Assembly (NCBI GenBank): GCA_938021455.1
Contig: CALIGP010000246.1
Location: forward strand, 1 to 6,778
DNA length: 6,778 nt
Source: an uncultured Lewinella sp.
GTDB taxonomy: Bacteria; Bacteroidota; Bacteroidia; Chitinophagales; Saprospiraceae
Direction: 5' to 3'
The notes under the pieces are model-generated. The model had not been told where the DNA came from. It saw only the letters and a list, made by a program, of their open reading frames with translations, and ran no database searches. The stretch's first letter is position 1. Every line of letters starts with the position of its first letter. This document shows positions 1-6,649 of the stretch, piece by piece. A program made the position numbers and the translations under genes.

Positions 1-1308
1 CAAACGAAAGGCCTGGAGGTTAATGATGGTACGTTGAATAACACAGGTATGATCATTGTATCTGTGCCTGAAGACGAGGGCTTGCATGTACTTGGCGGTA
101 TGGCTAATAACCAGAGCGGCGGGCTAATTAAGATTGACGACGGTCTAAATAAGGCCGTAGAGGTTGAAGGAGGTACCTTAAACAATGGAGGTAATATTGA
201 AATCTCTGCCCCTGCTGAGGAAGGAATGGACGTTCTTAGCGGGACGTTTAATAATCTGAACGGTGGACTGCTTCAAGTGGTAGATAGCCCCGATGACGGG
301 CTGGAGATTAATAGCGGTATCGTTAATAATGACGGTGACTTTAGATTTTACAACTCCGCTAGCGAAGGTGTTGAAAACTTCGGTGGCAACACTACTTTCA
401 TTAATACGGCTAACGCTACGTTCTCCCCAGCCACCAGTTTGACCGAGAGTATTGGTGAACTGGAACTCAAAGGCGATATGGATTTAGGAGCTTCTACCAC
501 TACTTTTGAGATAAGAGGTACTGCTGCGGCAACAGAATATGACCTGCTCGATCACTTTTCGCCTAGCAGTAAAATGTCTAGCCTGGTAATTTCTAACGCC
601 AATGCCGTACTGGATTGGGGGGCTTTTGTTCCCAGCCCGGGGGATGAATTTAAAATAGTCGATGGATCAGGTACGGTAAGCGGAGAATTCGCTTCCGTCA
701 CGAGCTCAAACCCAGCTATTGATTATACCGTAGATTATTCTGAGCCGACGGAAGTCGTCATCAGAATTGCGGAGCTCCTCCCTGTTGAACTCACGGTTTT
801 TCGGGGTGAATTACTCCCCAAAGGCGCTTCTTTGCTAGAGTGGGAAACGGCTACCGAAATTGATAACGACTACTTTGATCTGGAATACAGCACCAACGGT
901 CAGGACTTTGCTTTCCTCTCTCGTATTGAAGGCAACGGTAATACTTCGACGACCAGCCGGTACAACTTTGAGCACAGCAACCTGCTGGGTGAGATGAACT
1001 ACTACCGCCTCAAGCAAGTAGATTTTGATGGTACTTCGACTTACTCCAGCGTAATTGTTCTGCGCCAAGAGTTGGTAGCTGGCCAAGGCTTGGTTTACCC
1101 TAACCCCGCTCGCGACGAGGTTGTCTACGTAGGAGCTGAAGCAACCCTAACATTCTTCAATGCTTATGGTCAACTAATCAAGCAGGTAACTGCTGCCTCG
1201 GGTAGTCAGACCATCAACGTGAGTGACCTTCCTGCTGGTACCTACCTGCTGGAGATTGTCAATGCCGATGATACCCGTGAGGTGAAGCGGTTGGTTAAGA
1301 GTGAATAA
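1..1308 (+). CDS. Secreted T9SS substrate with beta-helix-like repeats (5' end outside window)
   Basis: The frame is open from base 1 (435 residues visible, TAA at 1306-1308), so the true start lies upstream; the TTG at 34 is not the start. Visible residues 3-141 form six repeat units, each with a Gly-[Leu/Met/Val] opening, a G(T)xNN motif and a short beta strand. Residues about 148-257 form a beta-rich domain with the GELELKGDMDLG, EYDLL and PGDEFKIVDG pattern seen in autotransporter-like passengers. Residues about 260-355 (LPVELTVF, LLEWETATE, YYRLKQVDFDG) are the Fn3-like module common before Bacteroidota sorting tags. Residues about 364-435 (VYPNPARDEV, FNAYGQLIKQ, LPAGTYLLEI, KRLVKSE) are a type A T9SS C-terminal sorting domain. 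By family knowledge, such proteins cross the outer membrane through T9SS and are released or surface-anchored after tag removal. No catalytic motif is visible, so an adhesin or structural role is only a guess. Confidence 0.9.
   Translation, partial: QTKGLEVNDGTLNNTGMIIVSVPEDEGLHVLGGMANNQSGGLIKIDDGLNKAVEVEGGTLNNGGNIEISAPAEEGMDVLSGTFNNLNGGLLQVVDSPDDGLEINSGIVNNDGDFRFYNSASEGVENFGGNTTFINTANATFSPATSLTESIGELELKGDMDLGASTTTFEIRGTAAATEYDLLDHFSPSSKMSSLVISNANAVLDWGAFVPSPGDEFKIVDGSGTVSGEFASVTSSNPAIDYTVDYSEPTEVVIRIAELLPVELTVFRGELLPKGASLLEWETATEIDNDYFDLEYSTNGQDFAFLSRIEGNGNTSTTSRYNFEHSNLLGEMNYYRLKQVDFDGTSTYSSVIVLRQELVAGQGLVYPNPARDEVVYVGAEATLTFFNAYGQLIKQVTAASGSQTINVSDLPAGTYLLEIVNADDTREVKRLVKSE
7..433 (+). repeat. 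Protein-level repeat array in the T9SS substrate, alternating 23- and 25-residue units
   Basis: Successive units begin at visible residues 3, 26, 51, 74, 99 and 122. Lengths alternate 23, 25, 23, 25, 23, and the sixth unit is degenerate. The shorter units carry GxLNNxGxIxI-type cores and the longer ones GxxNNxxGGLL-type cores, giving a 48-residue super-repeat. The aligned NN pairs resemble the asparagine ladders of parallel beta-helices. The array probably extends upstream of the window. Confidence 0.75.
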
Positions 1309-1348
1309 ATGAGAAACAGCTTAGCGATTTGCTAAATCGGTGAGATTG

Positions 1349-1418
1349 TTTAGCGACCAACAGGCAACATTCAGTTCGATTAAGGCTGGATGTTGTTTGT
1401 TGATCGTTTTTTTTATGC
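1349..1418 (-). repeat. Dispersed hairpin repeat, copy 1
   Basis: Read on the minus strand, this stretch matches 6650-6718 from end to end. Both begin GCATAAAAAA, share an arm that starts CGATCA (16 of 21 identical), have an 11-nt unrelated loop, share the second arm (18 of 23 identical) and end TCGCTAAA. Similarity therefore extends past the stem on both sides. Copy 1 lies in opposite orientation to copy 2. Confidence 0.7.
1352..1414 (+). terminator. Intrinsic terminator after the T9SS substrate gene
   Basis: A long imperfect hairpin has arms at about 1352-1374 and 1386-1408, with one C/A mismatch (1357/1403), several G-U pairs and an 11-nt loop (1375-1385). It runs into eight T residues at 1407-1414. 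It starts 43 bp after the stop codon at 1306-1308, on the same strand, and separates this gene from the cyclase downstream. It is homologous to the hairpin at the right end of the window. Confidence 0.8.
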
Positions 1419-1441
1419 ACAAACGGGTTTTAAGTGCCTGT

Positions 1442-1483
1442 AAATAGGGGGTAAGCATTGCGAAATAGGGGGTTGATATTGTT
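1442..1483 (+). promoter_or_regulatory. 21-bp direct repeat upstream of the cyclase gene, candidate operator
   Basis: AAATAGGGGGT occurs at 1442-1452 and again at 1463-1473, exactly 21 bp (two helical turns) apart. A second shared block, ATTG, follows each copy in register, so about 15 of 21 positions match. The repeat lies 75-116 bp before the preferred start codon, in the only intergenic stretch available for control of the cyclase. A dimeric regulator binding one DNA face is an inference; no known operator consensus is recognised. Confidence 0.35.
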
Positions 1484-1538
1484 TGTGCGATATGGGCGAA
1501 GGCCCAGCCTCCCACTCCATTACTACGGATAAGAGCAG

Positions 1539-1546
1539 TATATTTG
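1539..1546 (+). promoter_or_regulatory. Possible Bacteroidota -7 element (TATATTTG)
   Basis: TATATTTG fits the Bacteroidota -7 consensus TAnnTTTG exactly. No convincing TTTG or TTG -33 partner lies about 20 bp upstream. Transcription from here would begin only a few bases before the ATG at 1558, giving an almost leaderless mRNA. It may be coincidental, or the real promoter may lie nearer the direct repeat. Confidence 0.25.
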
Positions 1547-1557
1547 GGTTCCGTCTT

Positions 1558-4500
1558 ATGCAACCTCTCATTCCACCTTTCATACAGCAAAAGATACTGG
1601 CCGATGAGTATTCTGGCCAGTTAGATGCGTTTACGTTGAACGTAGATTTGTCTGGCTTTACTTTAATTACGGAGTCTTTAATGAAGGAGGGTTTGAGCGG
1701 CGCCGAAAGGCTCTCACACGTTCTCAACGAAGTTTTTGAGCCACTGGTAGCCTTAGTGTACTCGCGTGGAGGCTTCATCCCTTATTTCGCTGGCGATGCC
1801 TTTACGGCCGTTTTCCCGATGGCATTGGATAGGCGTCATGCTTTTCACTTGCTAAAGACGGCTGACCTCGCTCGGAAAATTTTTGAAGGCAGGGGTAACC
1901 AGTTCGGAGATAACTACACCATTGGCGTGAAGGTTGGTCTCGCGGCGGGACAGGTCGATTATGGAATTATAGGTGAGACCCTAAAAGGATTTTACTTTCG
2001 GGGGAAAGCTATCGATCAGGCTGCGTTTTGTCAGTCACGGGCAGAACAGCAGGAAATCGTGATGGACGACGTGATGAATGCGCTTTTGGAAGGCCGGAAG
2101 GTACTCTCTGAAACCGTCACGGAAGGCGCTTACCGCGTAATTGGAGAGCTGCCACAGGATACCCTTCAGCTGGAAGTAGCAGCACTGGAGTTGCCGACAA
2201 TCAGCCCTGAAGTGGCCGTTGGTTTTCTTCCGCCAGAGGTGGTCCGCTATGATCAGGTCGGGGAATTCAGAACTGTAACCTCTGTTTTCCTTTCTTTTGA
2301 AGCCGTACACACGCACGAAGAATTGGACCGATTTGCGACGGTAGTACTCAATCAGGTCCATGATTTTGGTGGATACTTTAAAGAAATCGACTACGGAGAT
2401 AAGGGGTCGTTAATGGTCATCTTTTTTGGTGCTCCGGTTTCTTACGAGAACAATACCGTTCGGGCCCTGGAATTTGCACTGACTGCACAGGCGGAACTGG
2501 AATCACTTAAAGAGAAGACAAAGCAAGACTTTCGCTTCCGTTTTGGCCTTACGGTTGGAATGGCCTTTACGGGTTTTGTGGGAGGTAAAGAACGTGTGCA
2601 GTATGCCTGTGTTGGTAACCGGGTTAACCTTGCTGCCCGTATTATGTCCTCCGCCGACTGGCAAGACATTCTGGTAGATGAAGAGCTCTCCCAAGTGCCT
2701 CACTTTCGATTTGAACTTAGAGGGAATACCCATTATAAAGGAATTCAAGCGGCTGTACCCACCTTTGCCCTAAACGGCAGAAGACAATCACTCGGTAAGC
2801 CTAATTACGGAGGAGAGCTTATTGGAAGAGAAGAAGAAACGAAGCAAATAATCGAGTTTGCTGAGCCCATTTTTCATCAGAAAAGAGCAGGTGTTGCCTA
2901 TGTTTTGGGGGAAGCAGGTATAGGTAAGAGTAGACTCACTTACGAAGTCCGCCGGCACCTTAACCAAAAGCAAACAGTCAACTGGCTACTGGCTAGCGCT
3001 GATCAGATTCTGCGTAAACCATTTAATCCGTTTGTATACCTGCTGCAGAGAATGTTCCGGCAAAGCATAGACCTGGGGGGGAGTCAAAACCGCCGAAGGT
3101 TTCAGTTTCGGCTGAGCCAGATAAGACAAAGTCTGCGAAAGATTGATAGCGAGCAAAGCAATGATATCCTAAAGGAACTAGACCGGACAGAGTCTGTTCT
3201 AGCCGCTTTATTGGGCATAACCATGGAGCGCTCCCTGTGGTCTCAACTAGATGCCCAGGGCCGCTATCAGAACACCATTGATGCCCTGGTCAATTTACTT
3301 TTGGCCGAGTGTGTTTTGCAGCCCACCATATTGGAGTTAGAAGATATTCACTGGATTGATGACGACAGCATTACGGTCGTAACGGAGCTGGTTAAGCAAA
3401 CCCGAAACCTGCCCCTGCTTATCATTGCTACTTCCAGGGCTGATGATGATGGCAAGTACTCTGCCATTGTAGATCAGGAGGCGGCGAAAGAGATTGGGCT
3501 GGAAAGTATAAGAGTAGAAATTTTTCCACTTAGTGAGGAAGCTGTTCGCCGGATGGCAGAAGCAACGCTTAACGCACCAATTGCTGACGATTGCCTCGAA
3601 ACCTTATTACGGGCAACAAACAGTAACCCTTTTTACCTGGAACAGATTCTAGAGTATTTCCGGGAAAACGAACTTCTGGAACCGGATGAAGAGGGTGTCT
3701 TAAACCTGACGGATGAGAGTATTAAGCTGTCCACGAGCATTTCTTCTATCCTGACGGCTCGGATTGATCGCTTATCCGACCTGGTCCGCGAAACGGTAAA
3801 GGCTGCCGCCGTAATTGGACGTGAATTCGACGTTCCGGTATTGACGGAGGTAATGCGAGAAGATACCGGCACCGATACCACCGAAGAAATGATTCTGCTG
3901 CTACGAGATCAGATCGAAACGGCAGAAAGAGGACAGATATGGAGCGCCATGAATGAGTTGCGCTACATATTCCGACATAGCCTCTTACGGGAAGCGGTAT
4001 ATGGGATGCAACTCACTACCAGATTACAGCAACTGCACATGCAGATTGCCCACGCAATCGAAAAGCTCTATTCAGATAATATCGAAGAACGGTATATCGA
4101 TCTTGCCTTTCACTATGAGCACGCCGGGGAAAAAGAAAATACCATTGAGTTTTTGAGCAAGGCGGCGAACTATGCCAGAGCGAACTTCCAGAACCAGCAA
4201 GCTCTGGATTTATATGAGCGTCTGATTGAAAAATTCACTAGTCAGCCAGACCAGGACGTAACCGTAAATACACACATCAATCGGGGAAAAGTACTGGAAA
4301 TTGTGGGCCGTTGGGAGGATGCTCAATCCGCCTACGAAGAAGCACAGCTTATCGCTAAGTCCAGCCGTGATATTCTACTGCTCGGGCGGACAAATAACCA
4401 CCTAGGACGACTACATACTTTTAGAGGAGAGTATGATAAAGCCATGGAATACCTGAGGGTAGCCGCCAGCCTCTTCGAATCCGTTGACGATATGTTTGGC

Positions 4501-5646
4501 ATCGCCAAAGCCTACAGTAATATGGGGCACCTCTACTTCCGGACGGCGCACTACCACGACGCCTTAACGTATTACGCCAAATCACTGGACCATGGCTTCA
4601 GCCGGGCGGGAACTTCGAGCGCTGCGGAAACGATTAGTCACCTTGGCCTTACGCATATGAACCTGGGGAACTACCCGGAAGCCATCAAGGTCGTTAAAGA
4701 GCAGATCCCACTACACGAGGAAAACCAGGATAGCATGGGCCTGGCTAGCTTGCACACCAATCTTGGCATTATTTACTTTGAGAGTGGTGATTACGACCGA
4801 GCCATGGAACACCATTACGCGGGGCTGGAACTGGCAAAAGAGCTGGGTAATAAACGACTTCAGGCGATTGGTTTGGGGAGCCTTGGTAGTGTTTTTGAGC
4901 GCCAGGGAAAATTTGAAAAAGCGGCAGAACTGTTTACCAAAGATTTGCAAATTTGCCATGAACTGGGCGATAGACAAGGCATCGCCGTTACTGAAGGATT
5001 AATCGGTGACATCAAAAGTGTAATGGGAGAGTTCACCGTCGCTATCCAGCACCTAGATCGTAGTCTGAGTATCAGCCGGGAGCTTGGTTACCGGAAAGGA
5101 GTTGCGAAAGCGGTAAACACCCTGGGAGACATTTATTATCTCCAAAAACAACACGACATCTCTTTGATGTACTACGATCAGGCCATAGAGATCGCCCGGA
5201 GTACGAACAACCGTCTGGTATTGGCCTCCAGTCTGGAAGAAAAAGGACGGGTACTGCTAGCCGACGGCCAGCTGGACCAGCTCAAGGTCATCGAAGAGGA
5301 AGCCATCTCCATCGCCGAAGAACTCGGGAACCCCGAATTATTAAACGGAGCCAGGATGCTACGCGCTTGCGCCCTGGCCGCCTATGATCCCGCCAATGTA
5401 GAAACGTCCTTGTTACTCGTCGATGAAGTATTGGCTGAAGCGGAACTCAGCGACGAACAACGGGCAGAATCTTACCTGGTTCGCTACCGGCTAAGCGGAG
5501 GAATCGATGAAGATGCCAGAAAGCGGGCACTCGAAGAGTACGAGCGCATCTATGAGCAGACACCTAAGTTCATCTACGCCCTCAATATCTCCTTACTGCA
5601 AGAGCCAGGAGACGATGTACTTAAGCATCGCCTCCTGCCGAGTTAA
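1558..5646 (+). CDS. sAC-like class III nucleotide cyclase: tandem cyclase domains, STAND/AAA-type NTPase, TPR array
   Basis: The protein has 1362 residues. The ATG at 1558 (MQPLIPPFIQQ) is preferred because homologues I recall begin this way; the frame is open back to a TTG at 1483 and an ATG at 1492. Cyclase domain 1 (about 25-190) has NVDLSGFT and FAGDAF, giving metal-binding Asp30 and Asp80. Cyclase domain 2 (about 240-410) lacks those Asp residues but has VNLAARI, giving Asn357 and Arg361. The two halves should form one composite site making cAMP (or cGMP) from ATP (or GTP). A STAND/AAA-type NTPase follows (about 420-840): LIGREEE, Walker A GEAGIGKS at 451-458, Walker B region LELEDIHWID at 592-601, IIATSR, NPFYLEQIL and RHSLLREAVY. 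TPRs occupy about 906-1265. No signal peptide or membrane segment is seen, so it is probably cytoplasmic. The order matches mammalian soluble adenylyl cyclase (ADCY10) and related bacterial cyclases. The family call is firm; substrate and activating signal are not known. Confidence 0.92.
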   Translation: MQPLIPPFIQQKILADEYSGQLDAFTLNVDLSGFTLITESLMKEGLSGAERLSHVLNEVFEPLVALVYSRGGFIPYFAGDAFTAVFPMALDRRHAFHLLKTADLARKIFEGRGNQFGDNYTIGVKVGLAAGQVDYGIIGETLKGFYFRGKAIDQAAFCQSRAEQQEIVMDDVMNALLEGRKVLSETVTEGAYRVIGELPQDTLQLEVAALELPTISPEVAVGFLPPEVVRYDQVGEFRTVTSVFLSFEAVHTHEELDRFATVVLNQVHDFGGYFKEIDYGDKGSLMVIFFGAPVSYENNTVRALEFALTAQAELESLKEKTKQDFRFRFGLTVGMAFTGFVGGKERVQYACVGNRVNLAARIMSSADWQDILVDEELSQVPHFRFELRGNTHYKGIQAAVPTFALNGRRQSLGKPNYGGELIGREEETKQIIEFAEPIFHQKRAGVAYVLGEAGIGKSRLTYEVRRHLNQKQTVNWLLASADQILRKPFNPFVYLLQRMFRQSIDLGGSQNRRRFQFRLSQIRQSLRKIDSEQSNDILKELDRTESVLAALLGITMERSLWSQLDAQGRYQNTIDALVNLLLAECVLQPTILELEDIHWIDDDSITVVTELVKQTRNLPLLIIATSRADDDGKYSAIVDQEAAKEIGLESIRVEIFPLSEEAVRRMAEATLNAPIADDCLETLLRATNSNPFYLEQILEYFRENELLEPDEEGVLNLTDESIKLSTSISSILTARIDRLSDLVRETVKAAAVIGREFDVPVLTEVMREDTGTDTTEEMILLLRDQIETAERGQIWSAMNELRYIFRHSLLREAVYGMQLTTRLQQLHMQIAHAIEKLYSDNIEERYIDLAFHYEHAGEKENTIEFLSKAANYARANFQNQQALDLYERLIEKFTSQPDQDVTVNTHINRGKVLEIVGRWEDAQSAYEEAQLIAKSSRDILLLGRTNNHLGRLHTFRGEYDKAMEYLRVAASLFESVDDMFGIAKAYSNMGHLYFRTAHYHDALTYYAKSLDHGFSRAGTSSAAETISHLGLTHMNLGNYPEAIKVVKEQIPLHEENQDSMGLASLHTNLGIIYFESGDYDRAMEHHYAGLELAKELGNKRLQAIGLGSLGSVFERQGKFEKAAELFTKDLQICHELGDRQGIAVTEGLIGDIKSVMGEFTVAIQHLDRSLSISRELGYRKGVAKAVNTLGDIYYLQKQHDISLMYYDQAIEIARSTNNRLVLASSLEEKGRVLLADGQLDQLKVIEEEAISIAEELGNPELLNGARMLRACALAAYDPANVETSLLLVDEVLAEAELSDEQRAESYLVRYRLSGGIDEDARKRALEEYERIYEQTPKFIYALNISLLQEPGDDVLKHRLLPS
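4273..5352 (+). repeat. Nine TPR units in exact 40-residue register within the cyclase
   Basis: Helix-A signatures (HINRG, NNHLG, YSNMG, ISHLG, HTNLG, LGSLG, EGLIG, VNTLG, LEEKG) start at cyclase residues 906, 946, 986, 1026, 1066, 1106, 1146, 1186 and 1226. The spacing is exactly 40 residues with no insertion. Most units continue G-x-[YF]-xx-A and end in a polar turn such as LGN, LGD or LGY. This is the 40-residue TPR class also found in LGN/AGS3-type scaffolds, which usually bind peptides or proteins. The last unit is the most degenerate. Confidence 0.8.
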
Positions 5647-5652
5647 TGGTTC

Positions 5653-6321
5653 TTAATTCTGTCCGGTGATGCGTAGTGCATCTGGGACACCGATACGGTT
5701 CCCATCTTGCTTCGCCACTACAAAGGCATCCTTTACGCCCATCTGCTTCAGCCGGTCGCGCAGCTTAGCCGCACTGGCGTAGGTCCGGAACTGGCTGACA
5801 ACGAATTTCTGTAGTCCATTCTGTTCTTGTAGCTCCAGGGCATTTCCCGTAGAGAGGTCCGAGTTGACCGTGTTTTTGGCAAAGGCACCGAGCTGAACCT
5901 GAAAGATAACGCCGGAAACAATCGTGTTTTCATCCGTATCCAGGCGGTCACTTGGGCCGGAGGCTGGCCTGCTGGCGTTAGCTGCCTGTGCCATTGCCAG
6001 CTGCTGGCGCAGCTGATCGTTGGCTTGCTGCTCACTGGCGAGATTGTTGCGCAGGGCGTTGAGGTCTTGTTCCGTTGAACCGCTCTGAGAGCGGTATTGG
6101 TTGAGCTGTTGCTGGGTGGTAGCTAGTTGCTTTTCCGTTACTTCACAGTCTTCAATGAGCTGACGCAAAGCTGTGGGATTTTTCTTGTACGTCGCGGCAA
6201 GGGCGGCGTAGTCTGTACCGCCGGAAGCAGCCGTTGTAGCGGCATCGGTGGTTTTCTTGGAACAACTAGTCGTGAAACACAGGAGGAGAGTGGCCAAAAC
6301 TGGCAGGAAATACTTTTGCAT
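5653..6321 (-). CDS. SPOR-domain lipoprotein with periplasmic coiled coil
   Basis: The protein has 222 residues, starting at the ATG whose complement is 6319-6321 (MQKYFLPVLATLLL). An upstream in-frame TTG would bury the signal peptide, so it is rejected. Residues 1-19 are a lipoprotein signal with lipobox TTSC and lipidated Cys20, followed by a Ser/Thr/Ala-rich linker. Residues about 54-115 are Gln/Leu-rich with heptad-like spacing, a likely coiled coil. Residues about 136-208 form a SPOR-like domain (VIFQVQLGAF, KFVVSQFRTYASAAKLRDRL, GVKDAFVVAKQDGNRI). SPOR domains generally bind denuded peptidoglycan glycan strands, so an envelope or cell-wall-associated role is likely. It converges on the cyclase gene with 6 bp between stop codons. 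It is not a recognised named gene; the specific partner is unknown. Confidence 0.88.
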   Translation of the reverse strand: MQKYFLPVLATLLLCFTTSCSKKTTDAATTAASGGTDYAALAATYKKNPTALRQLIEDCEVTEKQLATTQQQLNQYRSQSGSTEQDLNALRNNLASEQQANDQLRQQLAMAQAANASRPASGPSDRLDTDENTIVSGVIFQVQLGAFAKNTVNSDLSTGNALELQEQNGLQKFVVSQFRTYASAAKLRDRLKQMGVKDAFVVAKQDGNRIGVPDALRITGQN

Positions 6322-6553
6322 GGGTATGGGTTGGGTTTTGAAAAAAGCGCTCAGGTGAGCTTGTAGCAAGGTAACGTTTTTAGCGGGTTGTGATGTTTTG
6401 AATAGGTGTCTGGTGCGGATTATAAATGGGGGTACTGGTGAAATCGGTCAGGCTAATTCTTTAGGGGCTCTGTTGTAATTGTACCACACAAGCCTTCAGG
6501 TTAATGCTCTCATTGCTCCTCCAACATTTACTGCATCCTGCGGCCGCGCCCCT
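6322..6553. other. Non-coding stretch upstream of the SPOR lipoprotein gene
   Basis: No credible gene is seen on either strand. As the 5' flank of the lipoprotein gene it should hold a minus-strand promoter, but no clear TTTG plus TAnnTTTG pair was found. A TATAAT string on the minus strand (6424-6419) lies about 98 bp before the ATG and is weak evidence on its own. A small GCTCA/TGAGC hairpin lies near 6349-6360. Confidence 0.5.
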
Positions 6554-6572
6554 CGCTGAGCTTGCCGAAGTG
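6554..6572. repeat. Decayed copy of a widespread GAGCTTGTCGAAG-type palindromic repeat
   Basis: CTGAGCTTGCCGAAG at 6556-6570 differs by one base from the CTGAGCTTGTCGAAG core, which I recall as a short intergenic repeat in many bacterial genomes. Such copies usually sit inside a longer hairpin. Here the flanks pair for only about four base pairs, so this copy appears eroded. Confidence 0.4.
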
Positions 6573-6583
6573 CTCCAAAACCA

Positions 6584-6598
6584 AACATGAGTCATCCC
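6584..6598 (+). repeat. Inverted repeat, left arm
   Basis: AACATGAGTCATCCC is the exact reverse complement of 6764-6778. Beyond the 15 perfect bases, both arms continue inward with a 4- or 5-base spacer and then TTTGGG, so the match is longer but gapped. The arms bound 195 bp with no gene. This could be a miniature element, an insertion-sequence remnant, or two facing element ends. Confidence 0.6.
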
Positions 6599-6649
6599 GG
6601 AGTTTGGGCAACATTTCCTGTATTTTCTCTCTTGTACCCAGTTTGGTTG

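Noticed and set aside
34..36. TTG as the start of the first gene
   Set aside because: The frame stays open to base 1 and the upstream codons already encode part of the same repeat (GLEVNDGTLNN).
1321..1339. Short CGATTT/AAATCG and TTAGC/GCTAA hairpins just before the terminator
   Set aside because: The stems are 5-6 bp and mutually exclusive, and the stronger adjacent hairpin explains termination.
1321..1778. Minus-strand open frames of 89 and 121 codons over the terminator, intergenic region and cyclase start
   Set aside because: They overlap the hairpin terminator and the conserved cyclase N-terminus, and their translations show no recognisable domain.
2035..2973. Four minus-strand open frames within the cyclase gene
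   Set aside because: They lie opposite well-conserved cyclase and P-loop motifs and have compositions typical of antisense shadow frames.
3633..5002. Short open frames on both strands within the NTPase and TPR coding region
   Set aside because: All overlap the long frame with continuous domain homology; none has independent support.
5668..5682. GATGC/GCATC hairpin near the lipoprotein stop
   Set aside because: Only 5 bp of stem, inside coding sequence, with no T run on either side.
5748..6366. Alternative frames over the SPOR lipoprotein gene on both strands
   Set aside because: The 222-residue frame has a lipobox signal and a SPOR-like domain; the others have neither.
6322..6369. Longer N-terminus of the lipoprotein from a TTG start
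   Set aside because: It would add 16 residues ahead of a well-formed lipoprotein signal peptide.
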